Assembly: GCF_034427455.1 (NCBI RefSeq)
Contig: NZ_JAXQNN010000005.1
Coordinates: 1 to 64,000, forward strand
Source of the DNA: Jeotgalibacillus haloalkalitolerans
GTDB taxonomy: Bacteria; Bacillota; Bacilli; Bacillales; Jeotgalibacillaceae
DNA length: 64,000 bases
Direction: 5' to 3'
This document shows, piece after piece, positions 1-8,686 of the stretch. The notes under the pieces are model-generated. The model was not told where the DNA came from and made no database searches. It saw only the letters and a program-made list of their open reading frames with translations. The first letter of the stretch is position 1. Each line of letters begins with the position of its first letter. Made by a program: the position numbers and the translations under genes.

Positions 1-75
1 TGGCTCCACAGGTAGGACTCGAACCTACGACCGATCGGTTAACAGCCGATTGCTCTACCACTGAGCTACTGTGGA
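1..75 (-). tRNA. tRNA-Asn (GTT)
   Basis: The minus strand folds as a complete cloverleaf: a 7-bp acceptor stem (TCCACAG / CTGTGGA), D-arm with AGCTCAGTGGTAGAGC, anticodon loop CTGTTAA giving anticodon GTT, T-arm GGTTCGAGTCC, and an encoded 3' GCCA at the window edge. It is probably the edge of a larger tRNA or rRNA cluster lying to the left, which cannot be seen. Confidence 0.97.
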
Positions 76-474
76 ACGATGTAATTAAGTTGTTTGCAGC
101 AAGCCTTTATGTAAGTGTTTCTCTTGGCGTCTCTCTTGCCGACGTTTAACATCATAACAGACATCCAAAACAAAAGTCAATCGTTTTTATAAAATAATTT
201 TAAAAACATTTTCTCGTGTATGCCGTCCGCTTTAAAGGCTAGTGAATGTAATTTACCACATTTCACGGGTGATGTCAAAACGAATCCTTCCATTTCGTCA
301 GGCTTTATTAAAGTGAGCTGTTGATGTCAGGTTCAGTCATACGGATGCTCCCCCACACCCTCATCTGATTCTTCCTGAAGCTTTATTCACTCTACTGTTA
401 TACCACCAGCTATTCAGAAGCCATAATAAAGAAAAAGCTGACGGAATGCTTTACGCACTTCCGTCAGCTCTATT
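76..474. other. intergenic spacer, no gene seen
   Basis: This stretch between the tRNA and the sprT-like gene is AT-rich. The only element I can support is the intrinsic terminator near its right end (436-469). I looked for cmpA, the 37-codon spore-cortex gene that B. subtilis carries near ydcI/ydcK, and did not find a candidate. Confidence 0.6.
436..469 (-). terminator. intrinsic terminator after sprT-like gene
   Basis: An 11-bp perfect stem (AGCTGACGGAA / TTCCGTCAGCT) with a 12-nt loop is followed, on the minus strand, by TTTTTC. It sits just past the stop of the SprT-like gene. Confidence 0.9.
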
Positions 475-948
475 CTATCCGATCGACTGATCCACACCTA
501 AAAACCTGAGCTTCCCGCTGCACTTACCGCAGCGGTACTTACTTGTATCAAACCTTCTCTTCCGGTGATACATCTGACCGCAGCCAGTGCATTCATATAC
601 CTTATTACGAGGAAGACGTTTTTTCTTCTGTGATGGTAATGGCGTACAGAACCTTGGTGCGCCGACCTGTTTGATTAACTCCCTGAAGTCGCGGTCACGA
701 TGCTGATACCCTCTTCCTTCTATATGAAGGTGATAATGCGCGAGCTCATGCTTGATGATTCCGACAAGTTCATCGTAGCCGTGTTCATCAAGGTACTTCT
801 TATTGATTTCGATATGATGGCTGACAAGCAGGTACCTCCCGCCTGTCGTTCTGAGCCGCCCATTGAAATACGCCTGGTGCTGAAACTTCTTCCCGAATGA
901 TTCGAGTGAGATCTGTTCAGTTAACTTTTGCAGCTCTTCGTTCGTCAT
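475..948 (-). CDS. ydcK: SprT-like zinc-dependent protein (YdcK-like)
   Basis: Small SprT-family protein of 157 aa. HELAH at residues 67-71 is the HExxH metal-binding/catalytic motif, and a C-terminal CxxC pair (Cys120/Cys123 and Cys140/Cys143) forms a zinc ribbon; this is the standard domain order for the family. AAAGGAGGT sits upstream of the ATG. It is the last gene of a minus-strand run that includes tex and the sigB operon, as in B. subtilis, where ydcK follows ydcI. Substrates of bacterial SprT proteins are not established, so protease activity is family inference. Confidence 0.9.
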   Translation of the reverse strand: MTNEELQKLTEQISLESFGKKFQHQAYFNGRLRTTGGRYLLVSHHIEINKKYLDEHGYDELVGIIKHELAHYHLHIEGRGYQHRDRDFRELIKQVGAPRFCTPLPSQKKKRLPRNKVYECTGCGQMYHRKRRFDTSKYRCGKCSGKLRFLGVDQSIG

Positions 949-964
949 GAACCGGTACCTCCTT

Positions 965-1378
965 TTAGATGAAAAGGAAGATGATTGCGATCAGCGGCAT
1001 GGAAGTAATCAACTGCATACTGATCAGGGAAAATGAACGCACCTGACCTTTTGCTTCCGCCGGTACATCCTGTCTCATTCTCATCAGTACCTGCATGACG
1101 CCGAAAACTGCTGAGCCAATGATAATGATAAGCGGAATAACCGGCAGTCCCGTATCCGGTCTTTCCATTAGGGCATATACAAGTACAATCACGGCAAGCG
1201 GGACAAGCTCGATGATCATTGTTGAAAAGAAGAAGCGGGTAAGTACAGTTTGTACTGTCATTCCTTCATCACCGCGACCCTCGGCAGTCTTGATGATTGT
1301 GCCAAGGTGAGCGATATAGTTAAAAGTAATACCGAGTGTTGCTACCGCAGCTGCGATGGCAATAATATAATAAGCCAT
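965..1378 (-). CDS. small four-helix membrane protein, function unknown
   Basis: A 137-aa protein with about four predicted hydrophobic segments: roughly residues 1-25, 48-68, 78-98 and 118-137. A short cytoplasmic loop carries the charged stretch KTAEGRGDEG. The helical hairpin layout is loosely reminiscent of F0 subunit c-like proteins, but I see no conserved proton-binding carboxylate in the right place and do not assign that role. GGAGG precedes the ATG. It lies between tex and the SprT-like gene with 15-16 nt gaps, so it is probably co-transcribed. This is not the position-equivalent of cmpA. Confidence 0.75.
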   Translation of the reverse strand: MAYYIIAIAAAVATLGITFNYIAHLGTIIKTAEGRGDEGMTVQTVLTRFFFSTMIIELVPLAVIVLVYALMERPDTGLPVIPLIIIIGSAVFGVMQVLMRMRQDVPAEAKGQVRSFSLISMQLITSMPLIAIIFLFI

Positions 1379-1393
1379 TTTGATTCCTCCAAT

Positions 1394-3565
1394 TTAGTTA
1401 GTTTGTTCGGCAGGAGGAAGCATGGTGAGTGCAATTCTTCCCTTTTTCGCATCGACCTGTTCGATCCATACGGTTACGACGTCACCCAGCGAGACGACAT
1501 CTAGCGGATGTTTGACGAATCCTTTTTTCAGCTTGGAAATATGAACAAGTCCATCCTGTTTGACGCCAATATCAACGAATGCGCCGAAGTCTACTACATT
1601 TCGCACGGTTCCCTGCAGTTCCATGCCCGGTTTCAGGTCTTCCATTTTCAGAACGTCTTTTTTCAGGATCGGCTTATCAAGTTCATCACGCGGGTCACGT
1701 CCCGGGCGGATGAGGGCCTCAATGATATCTTTCATTGTATGAATCCCGATACCTGTATCTGCTGACCATTGTTCAGGTGTTTTCTGGATAATCGCCTGCT
1801 TCAGCTCTTCTGAACCGATTGCATTCAGATCGAATCCAGCCTGTTTGATCATTTTTTCTACATCCTGATAATTTTCAGGGTGGATGGCTGTGCGGTCGAG
1901 CGGGTTTTCACCTTCTGCGATGCGCAGGAAGCCGATACACTGTTCATATGTTTTTGCACCAAGGCGCGGGATTTTCTTCAGCTGCTTGCGGTTGATGAAT
2001 TTTCCTGCTTCGTCACGTGCTTTAACAATATTCTGTGCCACTGTTTTTGACAGGCCGGCTACGTATTGAAGCAGCGATGGTGATGCTGTGTTTACATTGA
2101 CGCCAACTTTGTTAACAGCTGTTTCAACGACGAATGTGAGCGATTCGTTTAACTTTTTCTGAGAAACGTCGTGCTGGTATTGTCCGACTCCGACTGATTT
2201 AGGATCAATTTTGACAAGTTCAGCAAGCGGATCCTGAAGACGTCTTGCGATTGACACTGCACTTCTTTCCTCTACCTGAAGATCCGGAAATTCTTCGCGT
2301 GCGATATCAGAAGCCGAGTAAACACTCGCTCCCGCTTCATTGACGATCAGATAATACACTTCCTGGTCGAGTTCCTGCAGCTGGTCTGCAACGAATTGTT
2401 CGGTTTCACGGGATGCTGTACCGTTTCCGATCGCAACAAGCTCAATGCCAAAGTCTTTCACAACTTTTTTAAATGTAGCAGCGGCTTTCGATGGATCCTT
2501 TGTCGTGTGCGGGTAGATCACACCAATATAAAGCATCTTCCCAGTTTCATCTACCACTGCAAGCTTACAGCCGGTGCGGTAGGCAGGATCGACGCCAAGT
2601 ACTTTTTTACCTTTAAGCGGCGCCTGAAGCAGCAGATTTTTCAGGTTCTCTGAGAAGATGTGGATTGCCTGATTTTCTGCTTTCTCTGTCAGCTCATTTC
2701 TGATCTCCCTTTCAATAGAAGGAAGAATCAGGCGCTTATAGCTGTCTTCGATCGCTTCAGCCACCTGGTCTGCTGAGACGGACTGTGGATATTTGACATG
2801 CTTTCGCTTTAATTCAGAAAGAATTCTCTCCTGATCCGGCTGAATGGATACGCGAATTACTTCTTCCTTTTCACCCCGGTTCAGCGCGAGCGTGCGGTGT
2901 GGCACGATCTTTGAAACGGGTTCTTCGTATTCATAGTACATTTCGAAGATTCCTTTTTCATCAAGCTCTGCTTTTTTAACAGCCGAGGTGATTTTCCCGT
3001 TTCTGAATGTCTGATTTCTTATGTATTCACGGATTTTTGCATCGTCTGCAAGCATTTCAGCGATGATATCTCTCGCGCCGGCAAGTGCTTCCTCTGTATC
3101 AGCTACTTCCTTTTCTTCTGAAATGAATTCAGAAGCTTTTTCTTCTACGCTGCCTGTTTTCGGGAAAGATAGCAGCCATTTTGCAAGCGGCTCAAGTCCT
3201 TTTTCCTTTGCTTTTGTCGCACGGGTTCTTCTCTTTTGCTTATAGGGACGGTAGAGGTCTTCCACTGCCTGAAGCTTATCTGCTTTTATAATGGATTGCT
3301 TTAATTCTTCCGTTAACTTGCCCTGTTCTTCAATGAGGCGAAGCACTTCTTCTTTTCTGGTTTCAAGGTTTTGCAGGTAAGCCCAGCTGTCCGAGATATT
3401 TTTGATCTGGACCTCATCCAGCGCACCTGTCATTTCTTTTCGGTATCGTGCAATAAAAGGCACTGTGTTTCCTTCATCTAAAAGCTGAATCACTTTCTCA
3501 ACTTTAGCGGCATCAATTGAAATGTTTGCTGCCAGACGGGTGATCTGTTGTTTGTGCTGTTCCAT
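1394..3565 (-). CDS. tex: Tex family RNA-binding transcription accessory protein
   Basis: Full-length Tex/YdcI homologue of about 720 aa. It begins with the typical N-terminal helical region containing DEGNTVPFIARYRKEMTGAL, followed by a YqgF/RNase H-like domain (GVDPAYRTGCKLAVVDETGK, near residue 330). A helix-hairpin-helix segment (NTASPSLLQYVAGL) and a C-terminal S1 RNA-binding domain (GMELQGTVRNVVDFGAFVDI) complete the order. Tex proteins act on nucleic acids and transcription; the precise role is unsettled. I chose the ATG at 3565 because AAAGG lies about 10 nt upstream; an in-frame GTG three codons earlier (3574) is also possible. It lies downstream of rsbX, as in B. subtilis. Confidence 0.95.
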   Translation of the reverse strand: MEQHKQQITRLAANISIDAAKVEKVIQLLDEGNTVPFIARYRKEMTGALDEVQIKNISDSWAYLQNLETRKEEVLRLIEEQGKLTEELKQSIIKADKLQAVEDLYRPYKQKRRTRATKAKEKGLEPLAKWLLSFPKTGSVEEKASEFISEEKEVADTEEALAGARDIIAEMLADDAKIREYIRNQTFRNGKITSAVKKAELDEKGIFEMYYEYEEPVSKIVPHRTLALNRGEKEEVIRVSIQPDQERILSELKRKHVKYPQSVSADQVAEAIEDSYKRLILPSIEREIRNELTEKAENQAIHIFSENLKNLLLQAPLKGKKVLGVDPAYRTGCKLAVVDETGKMLYIGVIYPHTTKDPSKAAATFKKVVKDFGIELVAIGNGTASRETEQFVADQLQELDQEVYYLIVNEAGASVYSASDIAREEFPDLQVEERSAVSIARRLQDPLAELVKIDPKSVGVGQYQHDVSQKKLNESLTFVVETAVNKVGVNVNTASPSLLQYVAGLSKTVAQNIVKARDEAGKFINRKQLKKIPRLGAKTYEQCIGFLRIAEGENPLDRTAIHPENYQDVEKMIKQAGFDLNAIGSEELKQAIIQKTPEQWSADTGIGIHTMKDIIEALIRPGRDPRDELDKPILKKDVLKMEDLKPGMELQGTVRNVVDFGAFVDIGVKQDGLVHISKLKKGFVKHPLDVVSLGDVVTVWIEQVDAKKGRIALTMLPPAEQTN

Positions 3566-3658
3566 CTGATTCACTGCCTTTCTATAATCTGTTCCGGGAT
3601 TAATTGTACCACATGGACTTCAAGTCATCATTTTCCAAACAAAAAAAGAGACTCCTAT

Positions 3659-4252
3659 TTAAGGCAGCCTCCCAATAATAAATGTTGTATCGTCGCTATC
3701 TGAAACAATTGAATCGAGATAGGTTGAAATATAGTCAATCGAGCGTCCTGACTGTAGCAGTGGTCGTACACGTGTGATCTGAAGTCCATCTGAATGAATC
3801 AGAAATGAGGCTCCGTCTTCATACTCAAAGCTTTGGGTCTTATACTGCTGGGGTCTGCCGGAAAGATAACCGGTTACCGGCAGCGGATAAGTGAGCTTAC
3901 CTGCTTCTGAGTAAAAATAAAAGCGGATATTTCCAACACAGCTATATGTAACCCTTCTGGCTGCATAGTCAATTTTGATAATCGCTACGGCTGCGCCTCT
4001 CTTTTTCAATAGAGACTGATTCGCCCGTTCCATCAGCTGGTTCACATCTTCATCCTTGTTTTCTTCAACTGCAGCACATACTGCCTGGGAAGCCTCATGG
4101 GCATATTTCCCGCTTCCTAAACCGTCTGCGACTACACAGATGAAATAGTCGTCAGTTGAAGTGAAAAAGTAGCTGTCACCGCAATCCTGCCGGCCATTCT
4201 TTGCATACTGTCCAGCGTGTACTGTTACTAAACTGTGGTCAAGTACTTCCAT
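3659..4252 (-). CDS. rsbX: RsbX, PP2C-type serine phosphatase of the stressosome
   Basis: PPM/SpoIIE-type phosphatase of about 197 aa, the usual length of RsbX. The metal-binding motifs are visible: GDSYF near residue 27, VVADGLGSG near 41, and a C-terminal SDD segment. RsbX dephosphorylates RsbR and RsbS and so resets the stressosome after stress. The start codon overlaps the sigB stop (TGATG), indicating translational coupling. It is the last gene of the sigma-B operon. The ATG at 4252 is preferred over an upstream TTG. Confidence 0.95.
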   Translation of the reverse strand: MEVLDHSLVTVHAGQYAKNGRQDCGDSYFFTSTDDYFICVVADGLGSGKYAHEASQAVCAAVEENKDEDVNQLMERANQSLLKKRGAAVAIIKIDYAARRVTYSCVGNIRFYFYSEAGKLTYPLPVTGYLSGRPQQYKTQSFEYEDGASFLIHSDGLQITRVRPLLQSGRSIDYISTYLDSIVSDSDDTTFIIGRLP

Positions 4253-5046
4253 CAAGTAAAGTCACCATCTTGTGAGTTTTCTTCCTGGATCGCATCACGC
4301 AGTTTTTTAATGGCTCTTCTCTGCAGTCTGGACACATGCATTTGAGAAATACCGAGCATATCACCCGCGTCTTTTTGACTCATATTTTCAAGATACGTAT
4401 ATTGAATAATCTGTTTTTCTCTGTCACTCAGCACATGAAGGACTTTTTCAAGTACCATCCGCTGATCTGTTTTTTCATAGTTGTCATCCATACTGCCGAC
4501 AATATCAAGCAGCGTAACTGTGCTGCCGTCAGAGTCAGCTTCAATTGAATGGTCAACTGAAAGTGCCTGATAGCTTTTCCCCATTTCCATTGCTTCTAAA
4601 ATTTCTTCTTCAGAAACTTCAAGGTGCATGGCAATTTCACTTACCTTTGGAGATCGCTGCAGGTCTGTTGTCAGTTCTTCAACTGTCGCTTTGATCTTTG
4701 GACCGAGTTCCTTGATTCGTCTTGGAACGTGTACGCTCCATGTCTTATCACGGAGGAATCGCTTGATCTCACCGATAATGGTCGGGATAGCGAATGCTTC
4801 GAAGCTTTTCCCGAACGTATCATCATATCGTCTGATGGCACCGAGCAGACCGATCATACCGACCTGTGCGATATCCTCATGATATGACTTTCCTTTCGAG
4901 TACTTTCTTGCAATGGATTCCACCAGGTTTTTATAATGAACAACAAGCTTATGCTGCGCATCCTCATCCTGCGTTTCCTGATAGGCTTTGATCCACTCAA
5001 GTACTTCGTCTTTGCTCGGCTGGTTAGGTTGAGACAGTTTCCGCAT
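4252..5046 (-). CDS. sigB: RNA polymerase sigma-B factor
   Basis: General-stress sigma factor of 264 aa, matching the length of B. subtilis SigB. It contains region 2 (YHEDIAQVGMIGLLGAIRRYD), region 3 (VHVPRRIKELGPKIKATVEEL) and a region 4 helix-turn-helix ending SQMHVSRLQRRAIKKLRDAI. The longest reading frame starts at 5070, but AGGTGGAG lies 6-7 nt before the ATG at 5046, which also gives the family length. It overlaps rsbW by 23 nt, the usual arrangement for coupling a sigma factor with its anti-sigma factor. Confidence 0.97.
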   Translation of the reverse strand: MRKLSQPNQPSKDEVLEWIKAYQETQDEDAQHKLVVHYKNLVESIARKYSKGKSYHEDIAQVGMIGLLGAIRRYDDTFGKSFEAFAIPTIIGEIKRFLRDKTWSVHVPRRIKELGPKIKATVEELTTDLQRSPKVSEIAMHLEVSEEEILEAMEMGKSYQALSVDHSIEADSDGSTVTLLDIVGSMDDNYEKTDQRMVLEKVLHVLSDREKQIIQYTYLENMSQKDAGDMLGISQMHVSRLQRRAIKKLRDAIQEENSQDGDFT

Positions 5047-5497
5047 CCCTCTCCACCTGCTCTTCCTCAATGTACTTTGTCATGAAGACCGTTACACCCT
5101 CTTTTTGACTGATCTTCACGTCATCCATCAGGCTTTCGATCAGGTAAAGACCAAGCCCCCCTTCACGGAGCATGTCAACCTGTGAACCCTCATTGTAAGG
5201 TCCAACTTCTTCCTTCACTTTCATAAAATCAAAGCTTGAGCCATGGTCTGCAACAATGACTTCAAGACGATCCTCATAAAGTGCGAAACCAACGACTACT
5301 TCACCTTCATCATTTTCTTTGTAGGCGTGCTGTACAGCATTCGTAATCGCTTCACTTGTTGCTATTTTAAGGTCTTCAATGTCGTCATATGTGAAGCCCA
5401 TGCGGCTTGCAACACCTGAGATTGTCAGGCGGATGACACCGACATATTGGGCTTTGGCGGGAATTTTCATTTCAATATAATCAAATGGTTTCATCAT
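5024..5497 (-). CDS. rsbW: RsbW, anti-sigma-B factor and serine kinase
   Basis: GHKL-fold kinase of 157 aa. The N-box EAITNAVQHAY and the G1/G2 boxes (VADHGSSFDF; EGGLGLYLIESLMD) form the ATP site. RsbW binds and holds sigma-B inactive, and phosphorylates the anti-anti-sigma factor RsbV. The start overlaps the rsbV stop (AATGATG) and its 3' end overlaps sigB. All key residues appear intact. Confidence 0.97.
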   Translation of the reverse strand: MMKPFDYIEMKIPAKAQYVGVIRLTISGVASRMGFTYDDIEDLKIATSEAITNAVQHAYKENDEGEVVVGFALYEDRLEVIVADHGSSFDFMKVKEEVGPYNEGSQVDMLREGGLGLYLIESLMDDVKISQKEGVTVFMTKYIEEEQVERDAETVST

Positions 5498-5829
5498 TCC
5501 ATTCCACCTTTTACTTCGGGATTAATATCCATGATGTCTGCAAGTCCAGTGATGTCGAAAAGGCGCTTCAGACGATCTGATAGACCAACAAGCTGAAGGT
5601 GTCCGCCGTTTGCTTTAATCCCTTTGAACAATCCTACAAATACACCAATACCTGTGCTGTCCATATAGCTTACTTCCGACAGGTCAGCGACTACTTTCAT
5701 GCCTTCCTGTTTTGAAAGCGGCTCCGTTTTTTCTCTAAGGACAGGTGCAGTATACGCATCAATTTCACCTGCAATTTCAAGCTTCGCAAATTCTTCTGTC
5801 TGCTCTGTTATATCAACTTTTATATTCAT
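5494..5829 (-). CDS. rsbV: RsbV, anti-sigma factor antagonist
   Basis: STAS-domain protein of 111 aa with the canonical phosphorylatable serine in YMDSTGIGVF (Ser58). When dephosphorylated by RsbU it sequesters RsbW and frees sigma-B. AAAGGTGG precedes the ATG. A sigma-B-type promoter lies about 80-110 nt upstream (5912-5936), so rsbV-rsbW-sigB-rsbX can be transcribed separately from the rest of the operon. Confidence 0.97.
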   Translation of the reverse strand: MNIKVDITEQTEEFAKLEIAGEIDAYTAPVLREKTEPLSKQEGMKVVADLSEVSYMDSTGIGVFVGLFKGIKANGGHLQLVGLSDRLKRLFDITGLADIMDINPEVKGGME

Positions 5830-5911
5830 GTTAGTTCCACCTTTTTTCTAGTGTCCTGCTCAGGCAGCCCGCCTGAACTTTCTCAGAATCTCCGTAAGAC
5901 GTACTTGTAAA

Positions 5912-5936
5912 CTACCCTAACTCCGAGCTGTTAAAC
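5912..5936 (-). promoter_or_regulatory. sigma-B-dependent promoter upstream of rsbV
   Basis: On the minus strand the sequence reads GTTTAA, a 13-nt spacer, then GGGTAG, which matches the sigma-B consensus (GTTTaa, 12-15 nt, GGGwAt) at 11 of 12 positions. It lies in the rsbU-rsbV gap exactly where B. subtilis has its autoregulatory sigma-B promoter. Confidence 0.92.
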
Positions 5937-5951
5937 GTGATTCACATAAAA

Positions 5952-6962
5952 CTATTTCGTTCTTTTTAAAATAATGATCGTGAAATCATCTCTCAGCTGA
6001 AAGTGCTGCAGGCGCTCCAGGTCACGGAATATTTTATTGACGATTTCCTGCGGCGGCAGCTCAATGTATTCGTTTATATAGGAAATGAGCGTTTCGCGTT
6101 CAATAAAACCTTCATCAGTACGGCATTCTGTGACACCGTCAGACATCAGAATAATCATATCTCCTATTTCAACAGCCTGTTCGTAGCGCTTATATTTGGC
6201 GTTTTTATCCACACCAAGAAGAAGACCTCTTGCTTCAAGGTCCAGAAATTCTTTATCTTTATGGCGGTAGAAGAATCCGGGTTCATGACCTGCTGAAGCA
6301 AAGTGAAGAATATTGCTGCGCAGTTCATACATTCCATAGAACATTGTGATAAACATGGAATCATCTACGTTTTGCTCGACCACTCTGTTCAGACTTTCAA
6401 GTACAGCGCTTGGGTCCTTCCTGTATTCAGGCAGGCTGTCCATCGCGTATTTGATCATCGACATGCAAAGTGCTGCCGGGATGCCTTTCCCAATAACATC
6501 AGCAATTGCAACGTTAACCGAGTGATCCCCGTCGTGAACAAAGTGATAGTAATCGCCGTTCATCTGCTTTGCCGGAACACTGAGCGCACCAATTTCAAGC
6601 CCGTCAACAGAAGGGACTGAAGTGCCGAGCAGTGTATCCTGCACGTTAGAGGCAATTTCCATCTCATTCTTTAACTCTTTCTGCGTATCAAGTAAGCTTT
6701 GATGCTCTCTGAAAGCAAAGCCGTAAGCAGTCATCACTTCAAGAAGAATATCAAAAGAATGCCAGACTTCCGGTGAGAGGTCAGGCATTAGCTGTTGCAT
6801 GGCATTTTTTTGAAGACTGATTACTTCCTCCGGCGGCACCTTTTTTTCAAGTGCGGTCCGGCTGAATTGCTGAGCAGCATATAAAGCCTGCTCAGACTGG
6901 TTGTTCATATATTCCTGTAAGATTTTACTGTATTGCGCTTCAAGTGTTTCCTGTTTATTCAT
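5952..6962 (-). CDS. rsbU: RsbU, PP2C phosphatase activating RsbV
   Basis: 336-aa protein: an N-terminal helical RsbT-binding domain (residues 1-about 85), a linker, then a SpoIIE/PP2C domain with GDYYHFV and ADVIGKGIPAALCMS. RsbU dephosphorylates RsbV-P when stimulated by RsbT. AGGAGG precedes the ATG. It lies 16 nt after rsbT in the same operon. Confidence 0.96.
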   Translation of the reverse strand: MNKQETLEAQYSKILQEYMNNQSEQALYAAQQFSRTALEKKVPPEEVISLQKNAMQQLMPDLSPEVWHSFDILLEVMTAYGFAFREHQSLLDTQKELKNEMEIASNVQDTLLGTSVPSVDGLEIGALSVPAKQMNGDYYHFVHDGDHSVNVAIADVIGKGIPAALCMSMIKYAMDSLPEYRKDPSAVLESLNRVVEQNVDDSMFITMFYGMYELRSNILHFASAGHEPGFFYRHKDKEFLDLEARGLLLGVDKNAKYKRYEQAVEIGDMIILMSDGVTECRTDEGFIERETLISYINEYIELPPQEIVNKIFRDLERLQHFQLRDDFTIIILKRTK

Positions 6963-6978
6963 TCGTCAAATGCCCCTC

Positions 6979-7380
6979 CTATCGGAGCCACTTTGTTGCG
7001 CGGATGTCTGTACCTTCACCAGGGTTTGAGTCAATGTTGAAATCATCCATTAATCTTCTCACACCCGGCAGGCCAGCACCCAGACCCCCTGAAGTTGAAA
7101 AACCGTCTTCCATTACTTTTCTGATATCTGGAATACCCGGACCTTTATCCAGTGCGATAATCCGAAGCCCTGCTTTACCATTTTCATTCAGCCGGTCAAT
7201 ACATAACTGACCTTCTCCTGCATAGAGGTAAATATTTCGGGCAAGCTCACTGATGGCTGTTGTAATTCTAGCCTGATCTACGGTTCCAAATCCCAGCTCC
7301 TTGGCTACATTTCTACCGAGCTGACGTGCAGCTACGATATCCCATTCATTCAGAATGGATACACAGGATTGGATTTCCAT
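6979..7380 (-). CDS. rsbT: RsbT, switch kinase of the stressosome
   Basis: 133-aa GHKL kinase with the N-box ELARNIYLYAG and the nucleotide-binding DKGPGIPD and GGLGAGLPGVRRLMDDF motifs. It phosphorylates RsbR and RsbS, then leaves the stressosome to activate RsbU. It is separated from rsbS by 4 nt. No unusual residues are seen. Confidence 0.96.
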   Translation of the reverse strand: MEIQSCVSILNEWDIVAARQLGRNVAKELGFGTVDQARITTAISELARNIYLYAGEGQLCIDRLNENGKAGLRIIALDKGPGIPDIRKVMEDGFSTSGGLGAGLPGVRRLMDDFNIDSNPGEGTDIRATKWLR

Positions 7381-7384
7381 ATGG

Positions 7385-7741
7385 TCAGTCCCCCAATTCC
7401 TGTTGAAGTTTCTCTAAACCTTTTTCCAGATCAAGTGCAGTCATGACGTCATCAAGTCTGATGCCAAGCTCGATCAGTGTAATGGCAACTGCCGGCTGGA
7501 TTCCTGTAATCACGACTTTTGCACCCATCAGTCTGGACATATTAATCACATCGCCAAGTACTTTTGCGATGAATGAATCAATAAAGTCAATTGATGTAAT
7601 ATCAATCACGACACCGCGTGCATTGGTTTCGTGAATTCTTTTTAGCAAATCTTCCTGAAATTCAAGGGCAGTCTGATCATCCAGCTCCCATTGAATCGAA
7701 ATCAAAAGGCAATCATTCAGTTTTAAAATAGGAATCCTCAC
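7385..7741 (-). CDS. rsbS: RsbS, STAS scaffold of the stressosome
   Basis: 118-aa single STAS domain. The phosphorylation serine is in [11 protein letters not shown] (Ser56 here, Ser59 in B. subtilis). Together with RsbR it forms the stressosome core that retains RsbT until stress. It sits 3 nt after rsbR. Confidence 0.96.
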   Translation of the reverse strand: MRIPILKLNDCLLISIQWELDDQTALEFQEDLLKRIHETNARGVVIDITSIDFIDSFIAKVLGDVINMSRLMGAKVVITGIQPAVAITLIELGIRLDDVMTALDLEKGLEKLQQELGD

Positions 7742-7744
7742 TGC

Positions 7745-8581
7745 TTACCCCTCCAATTCCACTATTTTTCTGCCTGTCATCTCAAGCGCAAGCTCTACAC
7801 CTTTTTTCATCGTGCTTGTCGTAATAAAACGGTCCAGGTCAATGCCCAGGTTCACGATTGTCTGAGCAATCTCAGGACGGATGCCGACAAGCATGCATTT
7901 TGCTCCAACTAGGTGAACAGCTTCCGCCGCCTGTATAATGTGATGCGCAACCATTGTATCCACAACCGGTACGCCTGTGATGTCAATCAGCACGACCTCA
8001 GAGCGATGGCTGACCACCCCTTCGAGCAGATTTTCCATCACAAGTCTTGCCCGTTCAGTGTCAATCGTGCCCACAAGCGGCATCACAGAAATCTGGTCAA
8101 CCACCGGAATTAACGGTGCTGACAGCTCCTGAAGCGCCATTTTCTGCAGTGATACAGTTTTCTCCCACGTTTCTGCGTACGTCTGGATAATTTCGTTTGA
8201 TATTGGTGTCATCCACTTATCAAGCAGCTCCAGATAGTCGCCTTCTCTCTCTTTATCTATACTTCCATATTGGACTAAGTTTTCCTGCACAGTATGTACA
8301 AATTCTCTCAATCCTTTTACAACAAGCGCAACCGGCCATCCAAGTCTGACAACTTTGTCAGAGAAGTGGTTAAGTTTTTCCTTATATTCTCTTTCTTTAT
8401 CTTTCAGATTCAATAGAATAATATCGAAAAACTCTGTGCTGGTTGATTCAAATATATGCTGTGGCATGACGTCGATAATGCGTCCGTCCGCGTCATTCAT
8501 CAGCTTTTCTTTCCAAATTGTTTCGAGCTCTTCCCGATGATCTTCAATATGCCCGGTTATCTTGTTATACAAAAAATTCAC
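7745..8581 (-). CDS. rsbR: RsbR, stressosome sensor/co-antagonist
   Basis: 278-aa protein with an N-terminal non-haem globin-like sensor domain (about residues 1-130), a linker helix, and a C-terminal STAS domain containing GVPVVDTMVAHHI. Thr residues in VGTIDTERA and VVDTMVA correspond to the known RsbT targets. It is the first gene of the rsbRSTUVW-sigB-rsbX operon. Only one RsbR paralogue is present in this window. Confidence 0.95.
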   Translation of the reverse strand: MNFLYNKITGHIEDHREELETIWKEKLMNDADGRIIDVMPQHIFESTSTEFFDIILLNLKDKEREYKEKLNHFSDKVVRLGWPVALVVKGLREFVHTVQENLVQYGSIDKEREGDYLELLDKWMTPISNEIIQTYAETWEKTVSLQKMALQELSAPLIPVVDQISVMPLVGTIDTERARLVMENLLEGVVSHRSEVVLIDITGVPVVDTMVAHHIIQAAEAVHLVGAKCMLVGIRPEIAQTIVNLGIDLDRFITTSTMKKGVELALEMTGRKIVELEG

Positions 8582-8617
8582 CTCTGACCTATCATTCTGT
8601 TTTCGTACTTGTGTTCT

Positions 8618-8646
8618 ATTATAGAGGAGTAAAACTCATTGGTCTA
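8618..8646 (-). promoter_or_regulatory. possible sigma-A promoter for the rsbR operon
   Basis: On the minus strand a perfect TATAAT -10 box (8618-8623) is preceded, 17 nt away, by TAGACC as a weak -35 box. It lies 37 nt upstream of the rsbR start. The -10 is convincing and the -35 is poor. Confidence 0.5.
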
Positions 8647-8654
8647 TTCATAAG

Positions 8655-8678
8655 AAAAAAACGCTCCACAAAGAGCGT
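8655..8678 (-). terminator. intrinsic terminator after ndoA
   Basis: Stem ACGCTC / GAGCGT followed on the minus strand by TTTTTT, placed just after the ndoA stop. It separates the toxin-antitoxin operon from the rsb operon. Confidence 0.85.
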
Positions 8679-8686
8679 TTTCCACA

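Noticed and set aside
76-474. cmpA (spore cortex regulator) near ydcK/tex
   Set aside because: No ORF with the expected length and tryptophan/tyrosine-rich end was found on either strand here or between tex and its neighbours.
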